Shown here one piece after another: positions 37,103 through 47,593 of a stretch of 64,000 bases of DNA (its first letter is position 1; every line of letters begins with the position of its first letter). Location of the stretch: the NCBI RefSeq assembly GCF_008831285.2, contig NC_045146.1, positions 21,901,289 through 21,965,288 on the forward strand, read 5' to 3'. Under the pieces are notes generated by a model. The model was not told the DNA's origin. It worked only from the letters and a program-made list of their open reading frames with translations, and ran no database searches. The stretch comes from Nymphaea colorata (lineage: Eukaryota; Streptophyta; Magnoliopsida; Nymphaeales; Nymphaeaceae). A program made the position numbers and the translations under genes.

Positions 37103-38168
37103 ATGGAGCCAATGGTTCCTCCGGTAGAGCAGAGCTGCGACTCGCCGACGGCCGCGGCTGCCTGCGGAGACGCGAACAAGACTCTTCCAACGCCCTTCCT
37201 GACGAAGACGTACCAGCTCGTCGACGATCCTTCAGTCGACGACGTGATCTCATGGAACGACGATGGTTCGGCGTTTGTCGTGTGGCGTCCGGCGGAGTTC
37301 GCTCGCGATGTCCTTCCGAAGTACTTCAAGCACAACAACTTCTCTAGCTTCGTCCGGCAACTGAATACTTACGTAAGTATCGTATGTGGATTCATATGCT
37401 TCACAGTACTACGGATGAATTTCTTCTAAATTCTCCGGATTTTATTTTTTTGCCTTTTAGGGTTTCCGGAAGATCGTTCCTGACCGGTGGGAGTTCGCGA
37501 ACGATTGCTTTCGGAAGGGCGAGAAAAGAATGCTATGCGGGATCCACCGCCGTAAAGCCCTGCTGCAGGCGAATTTACCGGCTAACGTATCGGCATCGTC
37601 GGCAAGTTCCGGCGAGGAGCCGTTTCCGTCGACTTCGAATGGAGCAGAGATGGCGGCAGCAGTGGCGTGCACGTGGAGCGGCGCCACTGCAACGGAGCTC
37701 CTGGAGGAGAACGAGAAGCTGAGGAAGGAGAATTTCCACCTGAGGCAGGAGATCAACCAAATGAAGGGCCTGTGCAACAACATTTTCGCGCTCATGACAA
37801 AATACGCCAAGCGGACAGAAAACGGACTCGCGTCCACAACCGTCGGTAGGCCGACGGTGATCTCACCGGAAGCGCCGGCCGACCGTCGAGAAGTGAAGAC
37901 GGAGGCGGAGGAGGAGGAGGAGGAGGAGCAGGAGGAGGAGGTGGTGCGTGGACACAGCGTGGAGCGTGAGGAAGAGGCTAGAAGCGCCGAAGCGAGCCCG
38001 AGGCTATTCGGCGTCTCGATACGGACGAGCAAGCGAGTCAGGGAGGAAACGAATCGGAACGACGGGATGAAATCCGAGTCGTTGGATCCCGCCTCGCTAT
38101 CTCTGTGGCTCCGGTACCGCTTTCAAGGCAGCCAATCGGACCACCTCAAGATAGGGTCGGGAGACTGA
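37103..38168 (+). CDS. HSFB2: Heat shock transcription factor class B (HSFB2-like), 2 exons, 325 aa
   Basis: Exons 37103-37372 and 37461-38168; 978 nt. The DNA-binding domain spans about residues 28-122 ([50 protein letters not shown]) and is split by the intron after LNTY, the position conserved in all plant HSFs. The oligomerisation coiled coil follows ([20 protein letters not shown], about 170-189) without the insert of class A and C factors, which places it in class B. A Glu-rich stretch (240-250), the tetrapeptide LFGV at 272-275 that marks the class B repressor domain, and a basic KRVRE nuclear signal complete it. No AHA activation motif is seen. The N-terminal PPVEQ and the DNA-binding domain resemble HSFB2 most. 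The start is in strong context (G at -3 and +4). It probably represses heat shock or defence genes from the nucleus. Confidence 0.95.
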
Positions 38169-38960
38169 GGACGAGAGATTTGAGCTGCCACGTCTCGTTT
38201 AAATCTCATGGACGTATTAAATCCGGAAAGCAGTGGAAATTATGGGATATTTACTTTTCTGGAAATGTTTGACCGTCGATTCTCGCGATTGACGTCGGGA
38301 ACAGGTCGGGCATGGTGTGGTTAGGCACTTTCGAGATAGGGAATGATCCCATGGTTGTAGTTGTCTCGCAGTTGGGCACGAACACAAGACAAAAAGAAAC
38401 GGATTGGTTGTCCACTGGGAGCTGAGAAACAAACGAACGAAAAGTTTACTTACTCTCATGTTCGGAAAGAAAGCGAAGGATGGAGGAAGACGGTTGGGTG
38501 GCGACTCTCGTGGTGAGGGAATGCGAGACTCTCTCTCTGTTGGGGGCTGGTGCGATATCGTTGAGTTTGGAGATACACGTTTGTTTTCGCGATCGCATAT
38601 CCGGATAAACTGATATTTTCAAACATCGATGTTGCTCAAAAAGTAGATATATATGAGATCGGTTCTATGTCACTGTTATTTTAAATGAAAAATCAGCATG
38701 GCCATCCACTTGGCTTGGCAACTGGCTAATAGATTAAGTTCAGAGCCTTCAAGCTCAAGGAGGATAACAGTTCAATATTTAAGTTTGCCTTTTGGACTGA
38801 TTCGAACGGCAGTATAGGTTGTTGTATGGAGAAGGTTTGTCAAATGGTACAGGGAAACGTTGCTCATCTAGCACTGCAGTCTAGATTTCCAGTGTCTAAG
38901 GTCAATCTCCATTGGAAAGCTAACAGAGTTTATTTTGGGGTGTTTCACATTAAGAGGGTC
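38169..38960. other. Intergenic, 3' flank of HSFB2-like gene
   Basis: The first few hundred bases should be 3' UTR. No gene is supported. Confidence 0.5.
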
Positions 38961-38971
38961 ACTCACAAATA

Positions 38972-39317
38972 AGGCTGTTCATGAGCAAGTTCGAGCAGAG
39001 TTGAGTCAGCTCGAATTGGGCTTGCATGTCTTGAATGAAACTCGAGTTCGATTTCATTAGCTCGAGCTCGACTCGGCTCCAGTTCTTAAAATTAGAATGT
39101 GTAGCCATTTGAGCATTTTTTTTTAAAAAATTTTATGAGATGTGTTCTATATATTTTCTTTCTCGAGCTTATCCGAGTTTAACCAAGCCGAGCCCACTTA
39201 ACTTGAGCTCGACTCACTTAGGTTGTCGAGTTTATTTCTTAACTTGAATTCGCCTTGTTTAATAAACGAGTCAAGTTCGAGTCGACCTCGAGTTAGGTCG
39301 ACTCGTTGAACAGCCCT
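38972..39317. mobile_element. hAT-like MITE with GAGCTCGA-rich body
   Basis: The left end AGGCTGTTCATGAGCAAGTT and the right end, reverse complement AGGGCTGTTCAACGAGTCGA, form imperfect terminal inverted repeats. The flanks share ACTCACAAATA (38961-38971 and 39318-39328), which contains the 8-bp duplication expected of hAT transposons. The body has many CTCGAG/GAGCTCGA words on both strands, typical of a widespread plant element family. It encodes no protein. Confidence 0.8.
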
Positions 39318-39553
39318 ACTCACAAATAACCTGAGCTGCTACACATTACATTTCAAAAAACTCCTTTCGTGCACATCAAGAGAGGGTGGCATATCTATAC
39401 ATGAAGAGAGAATTCAATACTGATACACTTCAAGAGCACCACATGGATGAAAATCTGTACACGCGCTCGCACCGCACAATCAGACACTCATAAACCCAGA
39501 ATTTTCTTCTTGCTATTTAAACGATAACAAATATGGGACTTGTTGATGCTAAG

Positions 39554-40078
39554 TTAACAGTAAGAAGGACGGTGTGCATGTGGAAGCGCCATATTAGCGG
39601 AGGAATGATCAGAGTAGCCGGCCGGCATCTTTGGCATCCCCCACATGGGAAACAGTGGGGCTGACGGCTGCAAGCATCTTTCCGGCAGCCGTGTGATAAC
39701 CTTCACCGACAGATTGATGACCCCATTCCTCCTTCCCTCCTTGTCATGCAATCGGTAGCTGAGAAAATGCAAGTATCCCAACGGAACTTCGTAAATATCC
39801 GATGCCGGAATCGTGCACCTGCCGACAGCCTTCTCCCCTAAGGCCGTCTTGCACCTGACATCGACGTCAAGAGACCTTGTTTCCGGCCGAAATGGCAACG
39901 AGAACTTCTCGTTCCATGACGGGTACGCACCACCTTGGCGATCAGTGGAGGTGGAGCAACGGCTGCAGGAGCCGGTGCCAACAACGACAAAGGCATTTCT
40001 TCCGATGGTTCCGATCGGAAAACTGAGGCCTTCGGCCGATATGACGTTCACTTCAAGGCTACCGTCGTGGGTGTTCAT
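39554..40078 (-). CDS. C2-domain protein, BAP (BON1-associated protein)-like, copy 1, 174 aa
   Basis: A single exon encodes one small C2 domain: SLEVNVISAEGL at the N-terminus, NAFVVVGTGS, GGAYPSWNEKFSLPF, DVDVRCKTALGEKAVGRC, then LGYLHFLSYRLHDKEGRRNG and VINLSVKV. This order matches plant BAP1/BAP2, small membrane-associated Ca2+/lipid-binding proteins that work with the copine BON1 to hold back cell death and immune responses. I start at MNTHDGSLEV because it aligns with the starts of the two neighbouring paralogs. The frame stays open 39 codons upstream to an ATG at 40195 with a hydrophobic stretch (KFLLACTYIIMLLYG); that extension is probably not used. The C-terminal tail (Pro/Met/His-rich) differs from the other two copies. 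Function is inferred from the family. Confidence 0.85.
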   Translation of the reverse strand: MNTHDGSLEVNVISAEGLSFPIGTIGRNAFVVVGTGSCSRCSTSTDRQGGAYPSWNEKFSLPFRPETRSLDVDVRCKTALGEKAVGRCTIPASDIYEVPLGYLHFLSYRLHDKEGRRNGVINLSVKVITRLPERCLQPSAPLFPMWGMPKMPAGYSDHSSANMALPHAHRPSYC

Positions 40079-40783
40079 AAGGGACCAAACTCTCTCTGGA
40101 TACTCAAAGAATACAGGGTTTCCTTCCTTCGCTGTTCTTATTGTTCTTCCATACAATAGCATAATTATATAGGTGCAGGCGAGGAGAAATTTCATGGCGG
40201 CACCTCTGCTTAAACGGAGAAAGCTTCACGTGGATGAGAAAGTTTAACGTCGGGGACTGGATTTTGCTTGGCTTGACTTGACTTGCCCCAAATTCCTGGC
40301 TGAATGCTCTCCAATACCATTCTGGGCGTTCAAAGATTGAGCTGACAAATGTCAAAAAAATAGATGAAATGGTTGCGATTCAATGTCAGAGCGCTCCACA
40401 AATCCAATCTTTTAAGTTTGGTCAAGAAATTGTTTTTTAATAAATATTATATAATATATAAACCTTTTTATAATGGATTTGGCTAACCCTTAACCGTACT
40501 TTTCTAGTCCAATTGATCAATCGACGCGGCAATATTAATTTAATAAGAAGCTCAATCAATAAGGAACACGGTCTTATCTTGACAATTACATATATTTCCT
40601 TTCAAGCACTAGAAATTGCATGACGATTACCTCACAGGTCCCCTGTCAAAATCTGACCAAGAAGACGCCAATCTTTAAGACAAGTTTCACGAGAAAATGT
40701 CCAGCAATCCGCCACGCAAATGTGTGTTTGCTGACTTGCGAGACAAAAGCATGTGAATTACACGGAAAATACCAGTACTGGAT

Positions 40784-40962
40784 CAGGGGTGGAGCTAGTA
40801 ATTCTTAGTTAAGAGAGTCGAATTGTAGTTTTAAAATTTTGTTAAAATATAAATTTTTAAAAAATTTTATATAGTCTAAATAAGTATCTTTTTAAAAATA
40901 CATGTAGTTTTTTTTTTTTTTTGAAAAAAATTGCCGGGGGAACATGGCCCCAGCCAGCCCTG
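40784..40962. mobile_element. Small non-autonomous element with CAGGGGTGGAGCT-type ends
   Basis: The left end CAGGGGTGGAGCTAG and the right end (reverse complement of CCAGCCAGCCCTG) form short terminal inverted repeats around an A/T-rich core, with a CGGGGGAACATGGCCCCAGC block before the right end. The same architecture is a common plant repeat type. Partial relatives seem to occur near 35187-35300 and 60895-61050. The transposon superfamily is uncertain. Confidence 0.5.
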
Positions 40963-41079
40963 TGTCCCACGTTTTCTTTAAGTAGCGGAGCTAAAAAAAA
41001 AATTCATACGTAAAGGGGGCATTCATATACAAAATATATCAAATATTTAAAGATATTAAATTGAAAATAAAAAAAATCC

Positions 41080-41460
41080 TGAAGGGCCAGGGTCGGCAAC
41101 TGCCCTAACCGAACCAATTCTTGCGTTCTTCTCTGTTTCCGTTCCACGACAACATGTAGTATCGAAGGAAGCCGCTCGGGTGGCCGGAGGCGGTGGCGAG
41201 GTGCCACTCGTGAAATCCATTTTGAAAAGCAAAACATATATTTCTTTGTCAAGAACCAAAGGTGCCCCCTTTGAATAATGGCAATAGTGAACTGTGATTT
41301 GGCAAATGCAATTGTTTGTAATTGTTTTATTAATATGTCATAAAAATTGGAGCACATTTATAAAACACAAGATGCCTCCCTTGAAGTGAATTGCCAAGTG
41401 GCAAATGAAATTGTTTGTAATGTTTTACAAATTTGTCATGAAAATTGAATGTTCCCACCT
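41080..41460. repeat. Dispersed repeat, relative of 44700-45060
   Basis: Both stretches carry, in the same order, the GGAGGCGGTGGCGAGGTGCCA word, AAATCCATTTTGAAAAG, a TTTGTCA(A/G)GAAC word, GGTGCCCC, AATAATGGCA and repeated (T/C)GTAAAAATTG-like words. Within the second stretch the unit TGCCCCTT-AAATAATGGCACAGTGAA occurs twice, about 125 bp apart. No coding potential is seen. It is probably the edge of an unnamed transposon family. Confidence 0.55.
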
Positions 41461-41474
41461 CCGGTCACATTTTT

Positions 41475-43420
41475 TTAACATGCTCCCTGCTTTTTAGGTC
41501 AATCAACTAGTTGCTGTTAAGTGTTAAGGGAAAATGGAAAGACGGCTTTGAAAAAATTAGAGAACAGCTTTATTTTCAAGTTCATTTTTATGCTTTCAAT
41601 TTCGAAAGATACCGCATTTTGTGTTTCTTATCGGAAAAACTGTTAAATAAGTGCCTCAAGTGAGATTAGGTTATCTTAAAAAATAAAAAACAACAACTGC
41701 GACATTTTAAAATTATACGCAAAAGGTGGGCACGAAAATGGAAATTTTTAAAAAGCGAGGGAAATTGTGGAAAAACTTCTCCGGACAGAAGCTTCCAAGG
41801 ACTCTCCTTCACGCGAAACAGGAAACTTCTTTTGTTTCGGGTACCGCTTTCCGAGAAAAAGATTTTCACTCGGAAATCGGTATCAACGGCAGCGACGAAA
41901 CTTTCCGTCAGCTTCCCGGCAACCACCTCCAGAGCACTCCTTTCCCCTCAAGTTAAAAGAAGAGGCAAGGAACGAGGAGCAGGCAAACGCAGAGGAGGAA
42001 GAAAGAAACTAGGCAGAAGGCCAAAAAATAAGGTTGGGCTTTCTTTGTGAGTTGTGTAGGCAGACGCGCCGCCAGTTTTGGTGCCGTTACTCCCCATGGA
42101 ACACGCCGCCAGTCTCGAGGTGAGCGTCATCTCCGCCGAAAGCCTCAGGTTTCCGACGGCCACCACCCGAAAGAACGCGTTCGTGGTTGTTGGTACTGGC
42201 TCCTGCGACCGCCGAGCAACGGCCGTCGATCAGCGCGGTGGGGCGTTCCCCTCATGGAATGAGAAGTTAACGGTGCCGTTTCCGCCTCAAGTTCGGTCCA
42301 TCGAGGTCGACGTCCGGTGCAAAACGGCTATGGGGGAGAAGTCGGTCGGCCGGTCGACGATTGCGGTGTCGGACTTCATCGGTGGGTATGACATTCCGTG
42401 CGGGTACTTGCATTTCCTCAGCTACCGTTTGCATGACAAGGAGGGGAAGAGAAACGGGATCATCAACTTGGCGGTGAAGGTGCTGACATGGCTGCCTCAG
42501 AGCTGCTTGAGACCGTCTGCGCCACTCTTTCCGGTGCCGGCTGCTGTTGCTTCCGACGGAGCCTTAGTTGGCATAGCGATTCCGTATGCACAAACTAATC
42601 TTCCTTACCACTCATAGATACTAACTTCAGACTCAATCTAAGCAAGCAAGGCTTCAAAGTTTCCATTCGCAGATCATTCAATACCCTTTTCATTGTGGGC
42701 TCTTGTTGAGAAAAAATTCACTTGTCATTGATAGTATTTTGAATGTGCTTCACATGCTTTTGTGTTGCTGGACATTTTTTCGTGAAAATTGTCTTGGAAA
42801 ATTGGCAGCCTCTTGGTCCAGGTTTGACAAAAGTTTAACCAGGTCCCGAAAAAGTCCCCTAATTTGGGAACAACATGCACACCAATACGACTTATACAAC
42901 TAGGTTTTGAAAAAGCCTCTTAATTTGGGAAGAAGAAAAAGAAAAATAACATCGACCCTCAAAGCAGGAAAATGGAAGAGTAAAAGATTAGACGTAAATA
43001 CTTTTAAATAAAACAAAAAAAAAAATACACTCAACAAACTGACCAGATTCCGCAGAGAGAGCGAGGACTCTCTGCTTACTGCATCGTTTTCCAAGATGGA
43101 CCATGTTTCTTTGCAAGAGTTTTTTTATGAGACTATGAAAGCATAAAATGCGTTCACATAAAATAAACAAGCAACTTTGCCATCTTTCCCCATTGATCAT
43201 CATCAGGATGCTATCCATCTCCCGCGTTGATGGCCGTAAGATGAGATACATGAGCATATAATGAGATAAATTTAAGGGCTTATGCACCTGGAGAGTTACA
43301 AGCATGGCAGCCGATCCCGCAACGACGACACAAACCGTCTTTCTGGCCGGTGAGCCTCCGAGTTCAGCTGCTACCTAGCCAAAAAAGGCGAAACCGCAGG
43401 TCGAGGCACCAGAAAGCACG
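41475..43420 (+). repeat. Left arm of a large inverted duplication (about 1.9 kb)
   Basis: This segment recurs in reverse orientation at about 46795-48731. Shared content in order: flank with CAACTAGTTGCTGTTAAGTG, a 400-bp block whose translations in several frames are identical between the arms, the BAP-like gene, its 3' flank, and the end of a vacuolar-iron-transporter-like pseudogene. The far edges are fuzzy: on the left similarity fades near TTAACATGCTCC, on the right near the AAAAAGGCGA words at 43382-43420. Confidence 0.9.
42096..42617 (+). CDS. C2-domain protein, BAP-like, copy 2 (left arm), 173 aa
   Basis: A single exon encoding one C2 domain: SLEVSVISAESLRFPTATTR, NAFVVVGTGSCDRRA, GGAFPSWNEKLTVPFPPQV, VDVRCKTAMGEKSVGRSTI, YLHFLSYRLHDKEGKRNGI and INLAVKVLTW, then an Ala/Pro-rich tail ending LPYHS. 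By family it is a small Ca2+/phospholipid-binding plasma-membrane-associated regulator of cell death and defence (BON1-BAP module). I start at MEHAASLEV; an in-frame ATG six codons earlier is possible. It is nearly identical to copy 3 in the other arm: six substitutions and one extra C-terminal residue. It is more distant from copy 1. The C2 region is intact, so I take it as functional. Confidence 0.87.
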   Translation: MEHAASLEVSVISAESLRFPTATTRKNAFVVVGTGSCDRRATAVDQRGGAFPSWNEKLTVPFPPQVRSIEVDVRCKTAMGEKSVGRSTIAVSDFIGGYDIPCGYLHFLSYRLHDKEGKRNGIINLAVKVLTWLPQSCLRPSAPLFPVPAAVASDGALVGIAIPYAQTNLPYHS

Positions 43421-43713
43421 CCCACCCTGGTCCATCGTTGCTTGATGAATGCGCTGCTACTGCACTGATGCCGAACGCCAGCCGCCTGTAAAGGGCTGAG
43501 CAGCTTGTGCTTCTCCTTCACCGTCAACATTTCAGCGTCGGCGTACCGCCTCGCTGTCTCCATCTGTGCGAACTGGATGTCGACTTGGGAAGACGCGGCG
43601 GCATACTCGCTGATGGCCACCGTGAACGCTCCGGCGATGAGGCCAGCTAGGGCGGAGACAACCATGGCCTTGACCGACTGGTTGTTCAGTCGCTCTACTT
43701 CTCCAGTTCTCAT
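43290..43713 (-). pseudogene. Vacuolar iron transporter-like (VIT/nodulin-21 type) pseudogene
   Basis: The frame from 43713 gives VKAMVVSALAGLIAGAFTVA, ISEYAAASSQVDIQFAQME and SPLQAA, which are hallmarks of plant VIT-like (VTL) vacuolar Fe/Mn transporters, and later GVLSGAS and AAELGGSPARK, part of the C-terminal membrane region. It lacks the N-terminal QRAQWLRAAVLGANDG-type first helix. The hydrophobic stretch expected after SPLQAA is replaced by a short non-hydrophobic segment, and a TAG at about 43378-43376 separates the last part. With about 110 codons in place of some 200, it is a broken host gene. It lies tail to tail with BAP-like copy 2. Confidence 0.75.
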
Positions 43714-43718
43714 GTTTG

Positions 43719-43812
43719 ACCTTCATTTCCTCGGATGATCGATCGACCCACCGAAAGGCTGAGGATTGACCTTCATTTCCTCCGATCGACTCGACCCACC
43801 GAAAGGAGGGAA
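43719..43812. repeat. Tandem repeat of about 48 bp, two copies
   Basis: TTGACCTTCATTTCCTC(G/C) followed by GATCGA-type words and CGACCCACCGAAAGG occurs twice in a row, directly upstream of the VIT-like pseudogene. Two or three small differences separate the copies. Confidence 0.8.
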
Positions 43813-44264
43813 GAAAAGGAACAAATAAAGGTCCCCAACATTTTTTTTATTTCTTTTGTTTCCTTCACACGCCAGAGATTACCTTAATTCAGCTTTAAAA
43901 ATTAAAATGTTCGAGAGAACTGAGCAGTAGGATCTACGGGTGGAGTTTGAGTTGCATGTGCCGGTCGGTGCATGCAACTCTTGATGGTAAAGCAACGTTT
44001 TTTTTTTTTATATGGGGCACTAAATGGTCGGTGCGTGCAACAATTGTAGGTTTCATGGCATTTTTAAAATTATATAGAAAAAAGAACTATCCTTTTGCAT
44101 ATTTTCAATTATTTTATTTTATTTTTTGTTTGTACAAAAAAAGCTTATATCCAAACAGTGGATTTTTTCATTAACCATGCAAAATTTTCATGCACTATAT
44201 GGTGTATATAACCAGGTTCGAACGTCCAAGTGTGCTGCCTTTTTTAAGAAAGGAGAAAATGAAA

Positions 44265-44735
44265 AAAGACAGAGACTTTCAGTCCCTCGACCATTACCAT
44301 CTTGATCAACCTCAGAGCTTCGCCTTCTACCCCTTAAGTTTCTTCAGTTTCCCAGTATACTAGCTGGCAAAGGACTAATGTATTCCCAAGCCAACTCTAA
44401 GAAGTAGCAGTCAACATATTTTTCTTTGGTCGGGGGAGGTTATTGGGGCATCTGACCAGTTCTTGATTGATTTTTCAGAGGCACGCATTGGAATTGATGA
44501 CGAAGAAAAACGGAGAAAGCAATTACAGTGGCAAGGCCGAAGACAAAGGCCTCCTCCTGTTGGCCACCGCAGTCGAACGAAATGGGATAATGCTGAAGAA
44601 GGGGAAGGAGGAGGATGAGAGGAAGAAGTTGTGCGAAGGTGAAGGATGAGAGGGAGAAGTTGCGTGCTTCTCTTTTCCCGTTCTTCAAGAGCACGCAGTA
44701 TCAACACTGGTAGCCGGAGGCGGTGGCGAGGTGCC
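44265..44735 (+). repeat. Left arm of an inner inverted repeat within the spacer
   Basis: Segments such as GTATACTAGCTGGCAAAGGACTA, AGTTCTTGATTGATTTTT, CAGTGGCAAGGCC and GTTGGCCACCGCAGT reappear in reverse order and orientation at about 45175-45665. The match is interrupted by indels and substitutions, so this repeat is older than the surrounding 1.9-kb arms. No protein is recognised. Confidence 0.75.
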
Positions 44736-45174
44736 ATGCCAACTTACCGCTGCTGAAATCCATTTTGAAAAGTAAAGCACATATTTCTTCTTTGTCAGGA
44801 ACAAACGGTGCCCCTTGAAATAATGGCACAGTGAAGTATGATTTGTTTGGTAAATGAAAATGTTTGTACCTGTTTCTTAAATATGTTGTAAAAGTTGAGG
44901 TATATTCATAAAATACAAAAACAAAAGATGCCCCTTTAAATAATGGCACAGTGAATTGTTAAGGGCCTCTTTGTCAAATCAAACTGTTTGGTCATGAATT
45001 TGTCGTAAAAGTTGGGGCACATTCTTAAAACATTTTTTAAGTTGCTTCATAAATCTGCCTCCAGCATTGAGTTATATTTATAAAACAAGTGAAAGGCTAC
45101 GCTTTGTTGTCATCCATCTTCAAACTGCTACTTGCTACTGGTCATGATCAAGATCAAGAGGAGGTTTGATGATT

Positions 45175-45665
45175 AGGCGGAACCTCGCCACCACCTCCGG
45201 CCACTCGAGCGGCTTCCTTTGTTACCATGTGCTCTTGGGGAACGAAAATGGAGAAGCAAACAACTTCTCCCTCTCATCCTCTTCCTTCCCCTTCTTCAAC
45301 TTATGCCCATTTCGTTCAGTTGCGGTGGCCAATAAGAAGAGGCCATTGTCATGGGCCTTGCCACTGTAACTGCTCTCTCATTTTCTCTTCATCATCAATT
45401 CTACAGAGTGCCTCACAAAAATCAATCAGGGATTAGTCAGACACCCCAAGAACCTCCTCCCACCAAAGAAGAAATGCATGCGACGAAAATTTGTTGAGTA
45501 CTATTTCCTTAGAGCTGGCTTGGGACTGCATATAGTCCTTTGCCAGCTAGTATACTGGGAAACCGAGGAAACTCAGTTTAATAAGGGGTAGAAGGTGGAG
45601 GTCAAGATGGTAAGGAGGAAGAGTGGTCGGGGAACTGAAAGTTTTTATCTCTTTTCTCTTTTTTT
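45175..45665 (-). repeat. Right arm of the inner inverted repeat
   Basis: Reverse-orientation partner of 44265-44735, separated from it by about 440 bp of loop. The order of the shared blocks is mirrored exactly, including the GTGGTCG/GGGACTGAAAG block at the outer edge and the GCCACCACCTCCGGC block at the inner edge. Confidence 0.75.
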
Positions 45666-46834
45666 TTAGCTCTCTTAAGAGATTGCCTGTGAACACAACA
45701 AATATGGGCCATGGAAAAGAAATCCAAGCTGGGTTACGTATATCGTACTGTGCACAAAACTATTTAATCTTTTTGTAAAAAATGAAAAATCGTTCCGGTC
45801 CGTTTATCGGATGAGTTTTAGCTATACGCTCGCTTTAATGCACCAGAGTTACTGGATCAGTAAGATTAAATGAATATCAAAATGTTGCCGCCTCATCATG
45901 CAACGAGATCAGGTTCTTCGTGATCATCAAACCTCCTCTTGATCATGATCAAGAGGATTCGTCAACCATGAGGATTGGAGAAGTTGAGGGATCAAATGCA
46001 AGAGAAAGAGATAGAAGAGAGTTCAGTTGAACTCTAAACGGATGGATGATAAGTGGAAACATATTTTGATGGCGGGCAGCCTTTGAGTGGAAGGAAGCCT
46101 GTCCTGAATGTGACAACGATCGAGTGAGTATGTTATGTGTATTGTGTAGCGTAGTTAAATAGTAACCATCTTTTCTCTTTCACTGTTTGCTTTTGCAGTT
46201 TCTAAGCATGCATGCGCACACATAAACAAACAAACAAACCTGATGCTCTCGCTTTCATTCCCAAAGATCAGACTCGACACATAAACCAATTTATACGGCA
46301 ACCAAATTTCCACTCTTTCCCTATCACTTTCCTTTTGAAGTGATGTTTTGGAAACTCTCTAACTTCTCACAGCCAAAAAAAAGAAGTCCCTCCCATTCCT
46401 TTCGAACGTATTTTCAAATGCCCAACAGCTAAACTTCCTGAACAACAAAAATATGTCCTCCTTCCTTGAAAAGTGTTTTCAGGTACCCACTAGCCGAACT
46501 TCCTGAACAGAAAAATTTGTCCACCTTCAAGTATTTTCAGGTACCCCTTATTGTAATGGTTTGATAATCTGAACAAGTGATTTTTCGTTCACGAAGTGCA
46601 GCTAATAATGGTTTGATAATCTGAACAACCGAGTTGTCGTTAAGGAAAACCATTAATAGTGGACAAATTTTTTTGTCGCTGGACTATTATATATAATCTG
46701 TCGGTGGATCAAAACTTCAAACTTTATTGTTATGGTTTGATATTCCTGCAATTGGTTCGTTCAGGAACAAGTGTTTTTTTCGTTCAGGAAGCGCAGCTAG
46801 TGGGCACCTGCATTTGCGCTCTCGCCTTTTTTTT

Positions 46835-46985
46835 CCCTGGGTAGCTGCTAAACTCGGAGGCTCACCGGCCAGAAAGTCGACAGTTCGAGTCGTCGTTCCG
46901 GGATGGGCTGCCATGCTTGTAACTCTCCAGGTGCATAAGCCCTTAAATTTATGTCATTATATACTCATGTTTCTCATTTAACGGC
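46835..46985 (+). pseudogene. C-terminal fragment of a vacuolar iron transporter-like gene
   Basis: The plus frame reads VAAKLGGSPARKSTVRVVV then GWAAMLVTLQV, matching the C-terminal end of VIT-like transporters and the end of the broken copy in the left arm. At the site where the left copy has a stop, this copy reads Trp, and its PARKSTVRVVV segment is closer to the family. Everything upstream of this segment is absent, so it is a remnant made by the duplication boundary or later loss. Confidence 0.65.
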
Positions 46986-47593
46986 CATCAGAGCGAGAGA
47001 TGGATAGCATCCTGATGATGATCAATGGGGAAAGATGGCAAAGTTGCTTGTTTATTTTATGTGAACGCATTTTATGCTTTTCTAGTATCATACAAAAACT
47101 CTTGCAAAGAAACATGGTCGATCTTGGAAACGATGCAGTAAGCGGAGAGTCCTCGCTCTCTCTGCGGAATCTGGTCAGTTTGTTGAGTGTTTTTTTTTTT
47201 ATTTAAAAGTATTTACGTCTAATCTTTTAGTCTTCCATTTTCCTGCTTTGAGGGTCCATGTTATTTTTCTTTTCCTTCTTCCCAAATTAAGAGGGTTTTT
47301 TGAAACCTACTTGTATAAGCCGTATTGGTGTGCATGTTGTTCCCAAATTAGGGGACTTTTTCGAAACCTGGTTAAACTTGTCAAACGTGGACCAAGAGAC
47401 TGCCAATATTCCAAGACAATTTTCACGAGAAAATGTCCAGCAACACAAAAGCATGTGAAGTACATTCAAAATACTATAAATGACATGTGAATTTTTTATC
47501 AACAAGAGCCCACAATGAGAAGGGTATTGAATGATCTGCCAATGGAAACTTTGAAGCGTTGCTTGCTTAGATTGAGTCTGAAGTTAGTATCTA

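Larger units (their letters stand above)
40079..41474. other. Intergenic region with transposon-derived repeats
   Basis: Contains the promoter of BAP-like copy 1, the element at 40784-40962, and at about 41080-41460 a stretch sharing long words (GGAGGCGGTGGCGAGGTGCCA, AAATCCATTTTGAAAAG, TTTGTCA-GAAC) with 44700-45060. That shared block is described under the repeats. Confidence 0.5.
43813..46794. other. Spacer between the arms of the large inverted duplication
   Basis: No intact gene was found. Besides the inner inverted repeat (44265-44735 with 45175-45665) the spacer holds the second copy of the dispersed repeat (44700-45060). At 45130-45165 and 45925-45960 lie inverted copies of GATCAAGAGGAGGTTTGATGAT. 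At 46430-46800 there is a series of related words (CTTCCTGAACA, TTTTCAGGTACCC, AATGGTTTGATAATCTGAAC) in loose tandem. Confidence 0.6.

Noticed and set aside
39554-40195. Start of BAP-like copy 1 at 40195 with a hydrophobic N-terminus
   Set aside because: Both paralogs begin where MNTHDGSLEV aligns, and C2 proteins of this type have no signal peptide. The extension is kept only as a low-probability alternative.
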